From an uncultured Nitratireductor sp. (GTDB taxonomy: Bacteria; Pseudomonadota; Alphaproteobacteria; Rhizobiales; Rhizobiaceae): a stretch of DNA of 47,463 nt. Position 1 is the stretch's first letter, and each line of letters begins with the position of its first letter. The notes below the pieces were generated by a model that saw only the letters and a program-made list of their open reading frames with translations, made no database searches and had not been told where the DNA came from. The position numbers and the translations under genes are program-made. This document shows, one piece after another, positions 25,166 through 32,918 of this stretch. The stretch lies in assembly GCF_913053745.1 (NCBI RefSeq), contig NZ_CAJXGF010000016.1, positions 1 to 47,463 of the forward strand, read 5' to 3'.

Positions 25166-26497
25166 CTATTTCAGAAGGTCAGCCATGCCCTTCTCGACAT
25201 TGGCAAGCGCGGTATCGAGATCCTGCTGGCCCGACCAGTAGCCGGTGAACTCCTTCGCCTGCAATTCGTAGATCGCAAGCGCGTTGGCCGAAGCGCCGCC
25301 ATTCATGACATAGCCATAGGCGCCGGCATACTCGCCGAGCTGCACCAGATCGGGCCGCTCTTCCGCGACTTCCGAAACCGCCTCAGCCGAAAGGGCCGGC
25401 GCACCGCCCGCACGGGCATAGATGAGGGCTGCCTCCTCGGTCGAAAGCCATTTCAGAAAGGCCTTCGCGCCCTCCTTGTTTTCCGCACTTTTGTTGAGGC
25501 CAAGCCCCAGCCCGTGAATGTGCGTTGCACGGGCTTCCGGTCCGGTCGGCGGGGCGATGGTCGCTGTCACCTCGCCCACGGCTGGCGATTTTTCCGCATC
25601 GGTCAGGTCGGCCGCCGCCGCGTTCCACTGCACCATGGCCGCCACCTGGCCAGCCGCATAGGCGGCATTGGCCTCGGCGAATTCGTAGGAAAGAGAATCG
25701 CGCGGCGTCGCACCGGCATCGTAGAGAGTCTTGTAAAGCTCAAGCCCCTTGCGGAAAGCTTCCGAGTCCACCGTGATTTTGCCATCGGCATCCATCCAGT
25801 CGCCGCCATAAGAGCGCGCGGTGGACTGCCACACCATGATGTTGAAGAGCAGGTTCTTCATCTGGAGAACCGTGCCATAGCGCGTCGGGCTGTCGGGGTT
25901 CACCGCCTTGGTGAAATAGAGCGCGGTCGCCGCATAGTCGTCCCAGGTCCAGTCGTCCGGGTTCTTCGGCTCCAGTGCCGTTCCCAGATGCTCCTTGCTG
26001 ATCTCTGCATAGCGCGCCTTTGCGTCGTCATCGCTCATCAGCGCGTCGATCAGGTCCTTGCGGTAATACATGAAGTGCAGCGAAAGGTCGGTCGGCACGC
26101 CATACTGTTTGCCGTCGAACTGCATGGTGGAAAGAACCGCATCGCCATAGAGCGCCTGTGCTCCATCGGAAAGCTCCACCGGCTCCATGAACGGCGCGTA
26201 GCGGCCGATCGAATAGGTGGCGAGCAGGTTCAGGTCGAACGCGTCGGAACCGGCGGCAAGGTCCGCCTGCAGCTTGTCCCAGAAGCCGTCGCGGTTGAAG
26301 AACAGGAGCTCGACCTTGTTTTCCTCACTCACGTCGTCCTTTGCATTATAGGCATCGGCGGCGGCGCGCAGTGCCGTTTCCTCCGGTCCGCCCGGCCAGC
26401 CGAGCACGGTGACTTCGGCATTGGCCGCGCCGGCCCATAGTCCGGCCGCGAAAACGCTTCCGGCCAGAGCGGCTGTAAATCGTGTGGCAGGTTTCAT
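25166..26497 (-). CDS. Amino-sugar ABC transporter solute-binding protein, family 1
   Basis: A 443-residue periplasmic protein with a signal peptide (MKPATRFTAALAGSVFAAGL, cut after AANA). Family 1 features include FWDKLQADLAAGSDAFDLNL, KQYGVPTDLSLHFMYYRKDL and GAKAFLKWLSTEEAA. ATG 26497 is chosen over 26515 because GGGAG lies 7 nt upstream. Located directly after the kinase gene (14-nt gap). With NanE and the kinase in the operon, the ligand is probably an amino sugar such as N-acetylmannosamine or a related saccharide; this is inference. Confidence 0.9.
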   Translation of the reverse strand: MKPATRFTAALAGSVFAAGLWAGAANAEVTVLGWPGGPEETALRAAADAYNAKDDVSEENKVELLFFNRDGFWDKLQADLAAGSDAFDLNLLATYSIGRYAPFMEPVELSDGAQALYGDAVLSTMQFDGKQYGVPTDLSLHFMYYRKDLIDALMSDDDAKARYAEISKEHLGTALEPKNPDDWTWDDYAATALYFTKAVNPDSPTRYGTVLQMKNLLFNIMVWQSTARSYGGDWMDADGKITVDSEAFRKGLELYKTLYDAGATPRDSLSYEFAEANAAYAAGQVAAMVQWNAAAADLTDAEKSPAVGEVTATIAPPTGPEARATHIHGLGLGLNKSAENKEGAKAFLKWLSTEEAALIYARAGGAPALSAEAVSEVAEERPDLVQLGEYAGAYGYVMNGGASANALAIYELQAKEFTGYWSGQQDLDTALANVEKGMADLLK

Positions 26498-26511
26498 GAT
26501 CGTTCTCCCAT

Positions 26512-27381
26512 TCATTGTTTCGTTTGGTTTTGTGTCGTGTTGCGAAGTGCGAGGTCGGCGATCCCCACCACCCCGGCCTTGTCCCCGAGCCTTGCCGGCA
26601 CAAGCCGCGGCCTCAGCCTTTCGGGCATCTCGTCAAGATGCGCCTCGATGCGCGCCCGGTAGCCCGGCGCCAGCCCGATGCCTCCGCCGATCACGATGCG
26701 CTCCGGGTCGAAGGTGAGTTGAATGTTGCAGCAGAGGATGGCCGCGCGCCGCGCCGAAAGGTCGACGATCGCCTCGGCCCAGCTTTCGGTTTTTGCCGCT
26801 GCCTCGAACACCTCGCGCGCGGTCGCCCCCGGTTCATGGGCATCGGCCGACGCGGCGATGAAATTGCCCGAGACATGATCTTCAAGCGCGCCGTCGAAAT
26901 CCTGCCCCTGCATGAGGCCGAAATGGCCAGCGAGACCCGTCCTCAACTTGCCATCCAGAACGACACCGCCGCCAATGCCGGTGGAGATCGTCAGAAAAAC
27001 GAGATCGCCCGCCTCATCGCAAATGCGGTATTCGCCCCATGCAGCGGCCTGCGCATCATTGGCGGCGATGGCCGGTTTTCCCGAAAGTCCGACCACCGTC
27101 TGCAACAACGGAAAGCGGTCGGGAATGTCGAGCGTTCTGCGGTTGAGCGGCGACCAGAGTCCGTCGTCAACGATCCCCGTCACCGCCACGCCAACACTCT
27201 CGTAAGTCCCTTGCCAGTGCGCGATCCGGGAGAACAGCGCTTCCAGCCATTCGGCAGGGCCGCCCTGCCCTTTCGGTGTCGGCAGGGTCAGGCTGTCGCC
27301 AACGGTTTCGCCGCGAACGAGGGCGGCGAGCATTTTCGTTCCACCGATATCCAGCGCCAGAACCGCTCCCGCCTCGTTCAT
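26512..27381 (-). CDS. nanK: ROK family sugar kinase, probable N-acetylmannosamine kinase lacking the zinc motif
   Basis: A 289-residue ROK kinase. The ATP-binding start is VLALDIGGTKMLAALV, the catalytic Asp is in IAANDAQAAAWGEY, and ISTGIGGGVVLDGKL and IVIGGGIGLAPGYRA complete the fold. The usual ROK zinc site (GHM followed by CGCGxxGC) is absent: the region reads GLAGHFGLMQGQDFDGALED, with no Cys cluster. Expected reaction: ATP-dependent 6-phosphorylation of N-acetylmannosamine, feeding the NanE epimerase, whose gene overlaps by 4 nt. The call as NanK rests on context and on resemblance of the active-site stretches; another hexosamine is possible. Confidence 0.8.
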   Translation of the reverse strand: MNEAGAVLALDIGGTKMLAALVRGETVGDSLTLPTPKGQGGPAEWLEALFSRIAHWQGTYESVGVAVTGIVDDGLWSPLNRRTLDIPDRFPLLQTVVGLSGKPAIAANDAQAAAWGEYRICDEAGDLVFLTISTGIGGGVVLDGKLRTGLAGHFGLMQGQDFDGALEDHVSGNFIAASADAHEPGATAREVFEAAAKTESWAEAIVDLSARRAAILCCNIQLTFDPERIVIGGGIGLAPGYRARIEAHLDEMPERLRPRLVPARLGDKAGVVGIADLALRNTTQNQTKQ

Positions 27382-28061
27382 GGGCGCACTCCCACGGCAC
27401 CGTCCATATCGGCCCGGAACCAGGAGGTGACATGCTCCGGCCTGGTGATGGCCGAGCCCACAACCACCAGCCGTGCACCGGCATTCAACGCTTCGCCGGC
27501 GTGGCGCGGCAGGCGGATGCAGCCCTCCGCCACAACGTAGGGCGTGAGCGCACGCATGGCGCCGATCAGCTCAAGATCGGGCTCCGTGGGCTCTGGTCCA
27601 TCGGTGTAGCCCGAAAGCGTCGAACCCACCATGTCGGCCCCTTCATCCAGCGCCTGCCGGGCATCGGCGACGATCGAGCAATCGGCCATGGCGAGCTTGC
27701 CCGTTGCGCGGATGCGCTCAATCAGTGCGGCGGTCGGCACAGGACGCTCGCGCTGGGTCGCATCGTAGGCGATCACATCGGCCCCCGCCGCGGCCAGAGC
27801 ATCCACATCCTCGATCCAGGGCGTGATGCGCACGGGCGAATTGTCCAGATCGCGTTTCACCAGCCCGATGATCGGCGCGTCGGTGGCGGCGCGCACGGCG
27901 CGCACATAGGCGGCCGACTCGATGCGCAGGCCCTGCGCCCCGCCGGCTAGAGCGGCGAGCGCAAAGGCCACAACGATGGGCGCCGAATCCATCGGCCCGC
28001 CGGTGACCGGCTGGCAAGAAACGATCAATCCGTTTTCGAGCGTTTGAATGCGGTTTGGCAC
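27378..28061 (-). CDS. nanE: N-acetylmannosamine-6-phosphate 2-epimerase
   Basis: A 227-residue TIM-barrel epimerase converting N-acetylmannosamine-6-phosphate to N-acetylglucosamine-6-phosphate. NanE motifs are present: NGLIVSCQPVTGGPMD, GLVKRDLD (catalytic Lys), VDALAAAGADVIAYDAT, LAMADCS, VGSTLSGYT, VVAEGCI and VVVGSAITRPE. The start is GTG 28061 with GGGGG 7 nt upstream; ATG 28091 lacks a ribosome-binding site and is less likely. No nanA lyase, nagA or nagB is in the window, so entry may be at N-acetylmannosamine rather than sialic acid. A GntR operator lies just upstream. Confidence 0.88.
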   Translation of the reverse strand: MPNRIQTLENGLIVSCQPVTGGPMDSAPIVVAFALAALAGGAQGLRIESAAYVRAVRAATDAPIIGLVKRDLDNSPVRITPWIEDVDALAAAGADVIAYDATQRERPVPTAALIERIRATGKLAMADCSIVADARQALDEGADMVGSTLSGYTDGPEPTEPDLELIGAMRALTPYVVAEGCIRLPRHAGEALNAGARLVVVGSAITRPEHVTSWFRADMDGAVGVRP

Positions 28062-28106
28062 GCTTTTTCCCCCGTTTGATGAGGGTATCATAGGCAAATT
28101 AAATAC

Positions 28107-28140
28107 CAGATAACAACCAGTTTTGAACTGGTATTATCTG
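28107..28140. promoter_or_regulatory. GntR/UTRA operator upstream of nanE (site 1)
   Basis: Core inverted repeat ACCAGTT-TTG-AACTGGT (28116-28132), flanked by a second pair CAGATAA (28107-28113) / TTATCTG (28134-28140). The right part overlaps the last codons and stop of the GntR gene. An 18-nt stretch, GTTTTGAACTGGTATTAT, is repeated exactly upstream of the GntR gene (28937-28954). Confidence 0.78.
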
Positions 28141-28883
28141 TGCAGCTCGATGACGAAGTCATAGACATCGCCGCGATATCTCGTTTCCGTGAACTCGACG
28201 ATCTGCCCGTCTTCCAGGAAACAGCGGCGTTCCATCACCAGCAGACTGGTCTGCGGCGGCGCTTCGAGAAGGCGCGATTCCTCCGGAGTTATCGGGGTCG
28301 ATTGCATGCGCTGCACCGCGCGCACGGGCATGGCGCCCCGCGCTTCCAGAACCCGATAGAGCGACTCCCCCACGTCTCCCGGTTTCGGCAGAAAACGCAG
28401 CGGCAGCGCCGCCGTCTCGATGGCGATGGGGGTGTTGTCTGCAGTGCGGATGCGCTTCAGCCGCGCGACCTGATCGGCGACCGAAATTCCGAGCGCCATC
28501 ATTTCCGTCGGCGAAGGCCGCCCGATCTCCTTGGAAATCCAGATACAGCCGGGTTCCAGGCCGCGCGAACGCATGTCTTCGGAAAAGCTCGTCATGGTGG
28601 ACAACGACTTTTCCAGGCGTGACGATACCACCGTCTTCGCGCCGTGCCGCCGGTGCAGGAGACCGTCGGACTCCAGATCTTCGATGGCGCGCCGCACGGT
28701 GACACGCGACATGGAAAGCGCCGCGCAAAGGGTGCGCTCGCTGGGGATGACGGCGCCGCGCTTCAGCCGTGACGAATGAATGGCCTCGGCCAGCGCCATC
28801 TCGACCCGGCGGTAAAGCGGTTCGGCGTTATTGCCCTTGGCGATATGGTTGCGCATGAAGTCGAGAAGTGCCGCCTCGTCCAT
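28134..28883 (-). CDS. GntR family regulator, HutC/UTRA subfamily
   Basis: A 249-residue regulator with a GntR winged helix (LYRRVEMALAEAIHSSRLK, IPSERTLCAALSMSRVTVRR, DLESDGLLHRRHGAKTVV) and a UTRA ligand domain (MTSFSEDMRSRGLEPG, VARLKRIRTADNTPIAIETA, ESRLLEAPPQTSLLVMERRC, DFVIELHR). UTRA regulators such as NagR bind sugar phosphates. ATG 28883 is chosen for its GAGGAGA site; the frame is open upstream to 29051 but would cover the operator. It is first in the nanE-nanK-transporter unit and probably represses both itself and nanE through the paired operators. Confidence 0.9.
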   Translation of the reverse strand: MDEAALLDFMRNHIAKGNNAEPLYRRVEMALAEAIHSSRLKRGAVIPSERTLCAALSMSRVTVRRAIEDLESDGLLHRRHGAKTVVSSRLEKSLSTMTSFSEDMRSRGLEPGCIWISKEIGRPSPTEMMALGISVADQVARLKRIRTADNTPIAIETAALPLRFLPKPGDVGESLYRVLEARGAMPVRAVQRMQSTPITPEESRLLEAPPQTSLLVMERRCFLEDGQIVEFTETRYRGDVYDFVIELHR

Positions 28884-28932
28884 TCCGTTCTCCTCAGTCG
28901 TTCCGCCCGGCGCGTATGATGGCAAATTTTTC

Positions 28933-28949
28933 ACAGGTTTTGAACTGGT
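28933..28949. promoter_or_regulatory. GntR/UTRA operator upstream of its own gene (site 2)
   Basis: ACAGGTT-TTG-AACTGGT, differing from the nanE-proximal site in two left-arm positions and sharing the following ATTAT. Located 50 nt upstream of the GntR start, so autoregulation is likely. Confidence 0.72.
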
Positions 28950-29035
28950 ATTATTTTCCTTCGAGCGTTCATCGTTCCACAGGGCGTTCGGAACCCGCGG
29001 CTTGCAGCCCTTCCATCCTTCCTGATGTCCAATAT

Positions 29036-29070
29036 TGCCAATTGGCATCAAATAGACTATTTAATGCCAA
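29036..29070 (+). promoter_or_regulatory. Operator region of the RES-Xre toxin-antitoxin operon
   Basis: A perfect palindrome TGCCAATTGGCA (29036-29047) and a further inverted half-site ATGCCAA (29064-29070), so the element TTGGCA/TGCCAA occurs three times within 35 nt, ending just before the AAGGAG site of the antitoxin gene. The arrangement fits autoregulation by the Xre antitoxin or the toxin-antitoxin complex. Confidence 0.65.
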
Positions 29071-29083
29071 AAGGAGACATGCC

Positions 29084-29497
29084 GTGGCGCAATTGCAGCC
29101 GGTCGATACACGATTGCAGGATTTCCGCCCCGCCCCGATCACGGATGACGAGGCGGCGGCGATGTTTCGTGCCACGGTCAATCTCTTCCGCCTGTGGGAC
29201 GTCACCGACGAACAGGCGGCGATCTTGCTGGATCTGCCGCTGCGCACATACCGTCGCTGGAAAGCGGGCGAGCTTGGCCGCATCGATCGCGACGGCAAGG
29301 CACGCCTTTCAAACCTGATGGGCATTCACAAGGCGCTGCGGCTCGTCTTTCGTGAGCCGCAGCGCGCTTACCGGTGGATCGAAAAGCCCAATGAGGCTTT
29401 CGCCGGCCGTTCGGCGCTCGACATCATGCTGGGTGGCGAACTCACCGACCTGATGCGTGTGCGCCGCTATCTCGATGCCGAGCGGGGCGGTTGGTGA
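29084..29497 (+). CDS. Xre/MbcA/ParS-type antitoxin of a RES-Xre pair
   Basis: A 137-residue antitoxin. The N-terminal helical DNA-binding region includes WDVTDEQAAILLDLPLRTYRRW, and the C-terminal toxin-binding (DUF2384) domain contains LMGIHKALRLVF, YRWIEKPNEAFAGRSALDIM and DLMRVRRYLDAERGGW. The terminal GGW-type tail normally inserts into the RES active site. The start is GTG 29084 with AAGGAG 7 nt upstream. The stop overlaps the toxin start (GTGA). Known antitoxins of this type neutralise the toxin and repress their own operon. Confidence 0.88.
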   Translation: MAQLQPVDTRLQDFRPAPITDDEAAAMFRATVNLFRLWDVTDEQAAILLDLPLRTYRRWKAGELGRIDRDGKARLSNLMGIHKALRLVFREPQRAYRWIEKPNEAFAGRSALDIMLGGELTDLMRVRRYLDAERGGW

Positions 29498-30198
29498 ACG
29501 ACGTTCGGACCCCTCCCCTCACCCGAATCGAATGGCACGGTGCCGTGCGGATCATCCGCAGCATTTTCCCGCCGATCGATCTTTTCGAGGACATCGCCGA
29601 TCCTGCCGATTGGCCCCTTCTCATCTCTGCCGAACAGAAATCCAATCCGCGCATCATGGAGACCATCGGCAATCTGGATCTTGTGCCGGAGGATCGACGT
29701 GTCGCCGGGCCGGGCTCAACCTTTCTGATGGCGCCCTTTACCCATGTCAGTCCTGACCGGCCGACCCGTTTCAGCGATGGCCGCTTCGGGGTTCTCTATG
29801 TGGCGGCATCCTTCGAGACCGCGCTTTTCGAGACGATTCACCACCACGCCCGTTTCATGGCGGCGACCGGAGAGCCGGCCGGCTGGACCTCCCAGTTTCG
29901 CGAGATTCTGCTCGACGTGGAGGCCGAGCTTCACGACCTGCGCGGCGGCTGGGAAAAAGCGCTCGCACCGGACGATTATGGCGAGGCTCAGGCGCTTTCC
30001 ATCCGGCTGCGCGCAGCCGGCTCACAGGGGCTCGTCTATCCGAGCGTACGCCACGAGGGCGGCGAATGCGCCGGACTTTTCTATCCCGACAGCGGGGCCA
30101 ATCCCCTACAGGGACGGCACATCGACTATCATTGGAACGGCGAGCGTGTCGATTTCTATCGCGATGCCGGCAGCGGCACGGTGTTCAGGATCGTTTGA
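29494..30198 (+). CDS. RES-domain toxin, probable NAD+ phosphorylase or ADP-ribosyl enzyme
   Basis: A 234-residue RES-family protein. The core RES pattern is PTRFSDGRFGVLYVAASFET followed by ALFETIHHHARF (Arg and Glu positions) and GLVYPSVRHEGGECAG (Ser). Characterised RES toxins degrade NAD+ or modify a metabolic enzyme, halting growth until the antitoxin binds. GTG 29494 overlaps the antitoxin stop by 4 nt, ensuring coupled translation. The module converges with acdS with a 6-nt gap. On a repABC replicon such a pair may aid plasmid retention; this is inference. Confidence 0.9.
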   Translation: MNDVRTPPLTRIEWHGAVRIIRSIFPPIDLFEDIADPADWPLLISAEQKSNPRIMETIGNLDLVPEDRRVAGPGSTFLMAPFTHVSPDRPTRFSDGRFGVLYVAASFETALFETIHHHARFMAATGEPAGWTSQFREILLDVEAELHDLRGGWEKALAPDDYGEAQALSIRLRAAGSQGLVYPSVRHEGGECAGLFYPDSGANPLQGRHIDYHWNGERVDFYRDAGSGTVFRIV

Positions 30199-30204
30199 GG
30201 AGCG

Positions 30205-31218
30205 CTATCCGTTGCGGAAAGCGTAGCTGTAGCCGTTGATCGCCGGCACGCCGCCCAGGTGCGCGTAAAGCACATTCGAACCCTCGGGGAAATAACCCGT
30301 CTTCACAAGGTCGATCATGCCCTGCATGGACTTCCCCTCATAAACCGGGTCGGTCATCATGCCTTCGAGCCTTGCGCAAAGGCGGATCGCATCCTTCGTC
30401 TCTTCCGAGGGCACGCCATAGGCCGGATAGGCGTAATCCTCGATCAGCACCAGATCGTCATCGTCGATATCGCGGCGAAGTTCCACCAGCTTTGCCGTGT
30501 TGCGGGCGATCTCCAATACCTGCGCGCGGGTCTGGCCCGGCGTGCCGGACGCGTCGATGCCGATGACATTGCGCGCACGCCCGTCGGCGGCAAATCCCAC
30601 CAGCATGCCGGCATGGGTCGAGCCGGTCACGGTGCAGACGACAATATAATCGAATGAGAAACCGAGTTCTTTCTCCTGCGCACGCACCTCTTCGGCGAAG
30701 CCGACATATCCCAGTCCGCCATATTTGTGCACCGATGCGCCGGCGGGGATCGGATAGGGTTTGCCGCCTTGCGCTTCCACATCCCTAAGCGCATCTTCCC
30801 AGCTCTGCCGGATGCCGATGTCGAAGCCTTCGTCCACCATCACGACATCCGCGCCCATGACGCGGCTTAAGAGAATGTTGCCGACCCGGTCATAGACTGC
30901 GTCCTCGTGCGGTACCCAGCTTTCCTGGACCAGCCGGCATTTGAAACCGATCTTCGCTGCCGTGGCCGCAACCATGCGGGTGTGGTTGGATTGAACGCCA
31001 CCGATGGAAACCAGCGTGTCCGCCCCGGACGCGATGGCGTCGGGCACGATGTATTCCAGCTTGCGCAGCTTGTTGCCGCCGAAGGCGAGGCCGGAGTTGC
31101 AGTCTTCCCGTTTGGCATAAAGCGAAACCCCGCCGCCCAGATGCCCGGAAAGGCGTTCCAGTTTCTCGATTGGGGTTGGGCCGAAGGTGAGCGGGTAGCG
31201 TTCGAATTTCTCCAGCAT
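30205..31218 (-). CDS. acdS: 1-aminocyclopropane-1-carboxylate deaminase
   Basis: A 337-residue PLP enzyme that splits ACC, the plant ethylene precursor, into 2-oxobutyrate and ammonia. The N-terminus [19 protein letters not shown] and [16 protein letters not shown] match AcdS closely; PLP-binding Lys is K50. The residues that separate true ACC deaminases from D-cysteine desulfhydrases are both kept: Y293-E294 in PVYEGKSM and L321 in YAHLGGVP. The ATG at 31218 gives the normal length and has AAAGG upstream. It is divergent from an Lrp-type gene, the usual acdR arrangement in rhizobia. It would lower ethylene levels in associated plants and provide nitrogen. Confidence 0.94.
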   Translation of the reverse strand: MLEKFERYPLTFGPTPIEKLERLSGHLGGGVSLYAKREDCNSGLAFGGNKLRKLEYIVPDAIASGADTLVSIGGVQSNHTRMVAATAAKIGFKCRLVQESWVPHEDAVYDRVGNILLSRVMGADVVMVDEGFDIGIRQSWEDALRDVEAQGGKPYPIPAGASVHKYGGLGYVGFAEEVRAQEKELGFSFDYIVVCTVTGSTHAGMLVGFAADGRARNVIGIDASGTPGQTRAQVLEIARNTAKLVELRRDIDDDDLVLIEDYAYPAYGVPSEETKDAIRLCARLEGMMTDPVYEGKSMQGMIDLVKTGYFPEGSNVLYAHLGGVPAINGYSYAFRNG

Positions 31219-31259
31219 GGCAAGCCTTTCCATAATGGCTGATTTGCTTGCAACGCTAG

Positions 31260-31273
31260 TCGAGAATGCTCGA
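31260..31273. promoter_or_regulatory. Inverted repeat in the acdS-acdR promoter region
   Basis: TCGAG-AATG-CTCGA, 42 nt upstream of acdS in the 132-bp region shared with acdR. A dyad of this size and place is a candidate AcdR (Lrp-type) binding site. Lrp sites are degenerate, so the assignment is tentative. Confidence 0.45.
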
Positions 31274-31350
31274 AAGGTGCTTTCAAAGTTTTCGGTGATT
31301 TTTCTCTCCGGGAACATATATTGCCTGGTTGATATCGGAATTCCTATAAA

Positions 31351-31842
31351 ATGAGCTTCAAAATGGAAGAATCTTCCGCAGAAGGTGGGCTCGATCGCAC
31401 GGATATGCGGATTCTCCGCCATCTGCAGCGTGACGGCCGTTTGAGCAATGCCGATCTGGCAAAGCTTGTCGGTGTCAGCGCCGCCACTTGCCACCGACGC
31501 ACCGAGCGGTTGTTCAGGGAAGGCTATGCGTGCGGCGTCCATGCGGCGGTCGCTCCGCAGCATGTTGGGCGGGGCGCGCTGGTCATGGTCGGCGTGGTCC
31601 TAGACCGGTCCACGCCGGAGAGCTTCTCGGCTTTCGAAGCGGCCGTCCGCAAATTGCCGTTCATTCTCGACTGCCATCTTGTTGCCGGCGACTTCGATTA
31701 TTTTCTGAAGATCCGGGTGCGGGATATGGCCGATTTCAACCGGCTGCACGGCAGCCGGTTGATCGCCCTGCCCGGCGTGCGCCAGACCCGCACCTTCTTC
31801 GTGATGAAGGAAGTGGTGGACGGAGCGCCGCTCGATTTCTGA
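31351..31842 (+). CDS. acdR: Lrp/AsnC family regulator of ACC deaminase
   Basis: A 163-residue regulator with an Lrp HTH ([40 protein letters not shown]) and a C-terminal RAM ligand domain ([44 protein letters not shown]). Divergent acdR-acdS pairs are the standard layout in Proteobacteria, where AcdR activates acdS when ACC is present. ATG 31351 is used; the ATG at 31363 is possible, as neither has a strong ribosome-binding site. The symbol is given on the strength of context. Confidence 0.87.
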   Translation: MSFKMEESSAEGGLDRTDMRILRHLQRDGRLSNADLAKLVGVSAATCHRRTERLFREGYACGVHAAVAPQHVGRGALVMVGVVLDRSTPESFSAFEAAVRKLPFILDCHLVAGDFDYFLKIRVRDMADFNRLHGSRLIALPGVRQTRTFFVMKEVVDGAPLDF

Positions 31843-31865
31843 GCGTCGCCCTTCGGCATTTGTCG

Positions 31866-32750
31866 CTATCGGCTTTCAAGCACACCCGCGACCGCCGCAC
31901 CGATATCCTTCAGCGCGGCATTGCGGGTTTCGAAATCCACATCCGCATCGGAAATGAAGATCGATACGAGCCAGGGTGCACGGCTGGGCGGTGTCACCAT
32001 GGCGACGATGTTGCGCGTGTGACTCCCCGCGCCGGACTTGTCGGACACCGCCCAGCCTTGCGGCAGCGATGAGCGTAACAATGCGCCGGTGACGCCGCCA
32101 TGGCTCATCCACGCGGCAAGTTTCGCGCGGGAGGCGGAGGTAAGCGCATCGCCCAGAAGCAAGGTCTCCCAGGTCTCGACCATGGCTTCCGGCGTTGTCG
32201 TGTCGCGCGGGTCGCCGGGTTCGAAGGTGTTCAGTTTCGGCTCCAACCGGTCGAGGCGGCTGATCGGGTCGCCGATGCGGCGCAGGAAAGCTGTGACCGC
32301 CTCCGGCCCGCCCTGACGCCCGATCAACAGATTCGCTGCCGCGTTGTCGCTTATGTCCAGCGTCGCGAGGCAAAGGTCCCCGATCGACATGGTCTTTCCC
32401 ACATGCTTTTGCGTGACGGGCGAATAGGAAACGATGTCGAACTGGCGGATGGGCAAGGCTTCATCGAGCGTGAGCGCGCCCTCATCCACCTTTGCGAGGA
32501 TGCCGCCGCAGATCACGGTCTTAACCGTGCTGTTCATCAGGAAGCGTTCCCCGGCGCGGTGGCTCCAGGTCCAATCCGAGCCGGTATCGCGGATCACGAT
32601 GCCGACCCGCGCGCCGAGAGTGTTTTCGACACGGCTGATCGTTTCGGAAAGCTGTGCCTCGCCGTTCTGAGCGCCGGCGGAACCAAGCAATGACAGACCA
32701 AGAGTGAGCCCTGCCGCCAGTCGCGACAGAACGGATGTGAAAATTCTCAT
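31866..32750 (-). CDS. Class A beta-lactamase
   Basis: A 294-residue secreted serine beta-lactamase with signal peptide (MRIFTSVLSRLAAGLTLGLS, cut after SAGA). All class A elements are intact: S74-T-V-K77 (Ambler 70-73), S134-D-N136 (130-132), E170 and N174 in RLEPKLN (166 and 170), and K238-S-G240 (234-236, KSG instead of the common KTG). C81 and C127 match Ambler 77 and 123, the TEM-type disulfide. It hydrolyses penicillins and perhaps cephalosporins; the spectrum cannot be predicted. Divergent from an AmpR-like LysR gene. It is probably an environmental enzyme of the host lineage and not a recent transfer, since no mobile element is nearby. Confidence 0.94.
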   Translation of the reverse strand: MRIFTSVLSRLAAGLTLGLSLLGSAGAQNGEAQLSETISRVENTLGARVGIVIRDTGSDWTWSHRAGERFLMNSTVKTVICGGILAKVDEGALTLDEALPIRQFDIVSYSPVTQKHVGKTMSIGDLCLATLDISDNAAANLLIGRQGGPEAVTAFLRRIGDPISRLDRLEPKLNTFEPGDPRDTTTPEAMVETWETLLLGDALTSASRAKLAAWMSHGGVTGALLRSSLPQGWAVSDKSGAGSHTRNIVAMVTPPSRAPWLVSIFISDADVDFETRNAALKDIGAAVAGVLESR

Positions 32751-32820
32751 GTTTCATTCCTTGTGTATGCTGGCGTGCCGTGATGCATCGCCCAGCGCGG
32801 AAGCCCCGCATTGCCCTTTG

Positions 32821-32842
32821 CATGACATCACGCAATGTCATG
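32821..32842. promoter_or_regulatory. LysR-type operator between beta-lactamase and regulator genes
   Basis: Perfect inverted repeat CATGACAT-CACGCA-ATGTCATG between the divergent genes, 70 nt upstream of the beta-lactamase start. A second dyad, TTGT-N9-ACAA (32861-32877), containing a T-N11-A core, lies closer to the LysR gene. Either could be the regulator site. Confidence 0.6.
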
Positions 32843-32918
32843 ACGATCCTATATTTCGCCTTGTATCGGTGCGACAAACGACAAATTATCAGGATTGCGA
32901 TTAGATAAAGTAATATCG

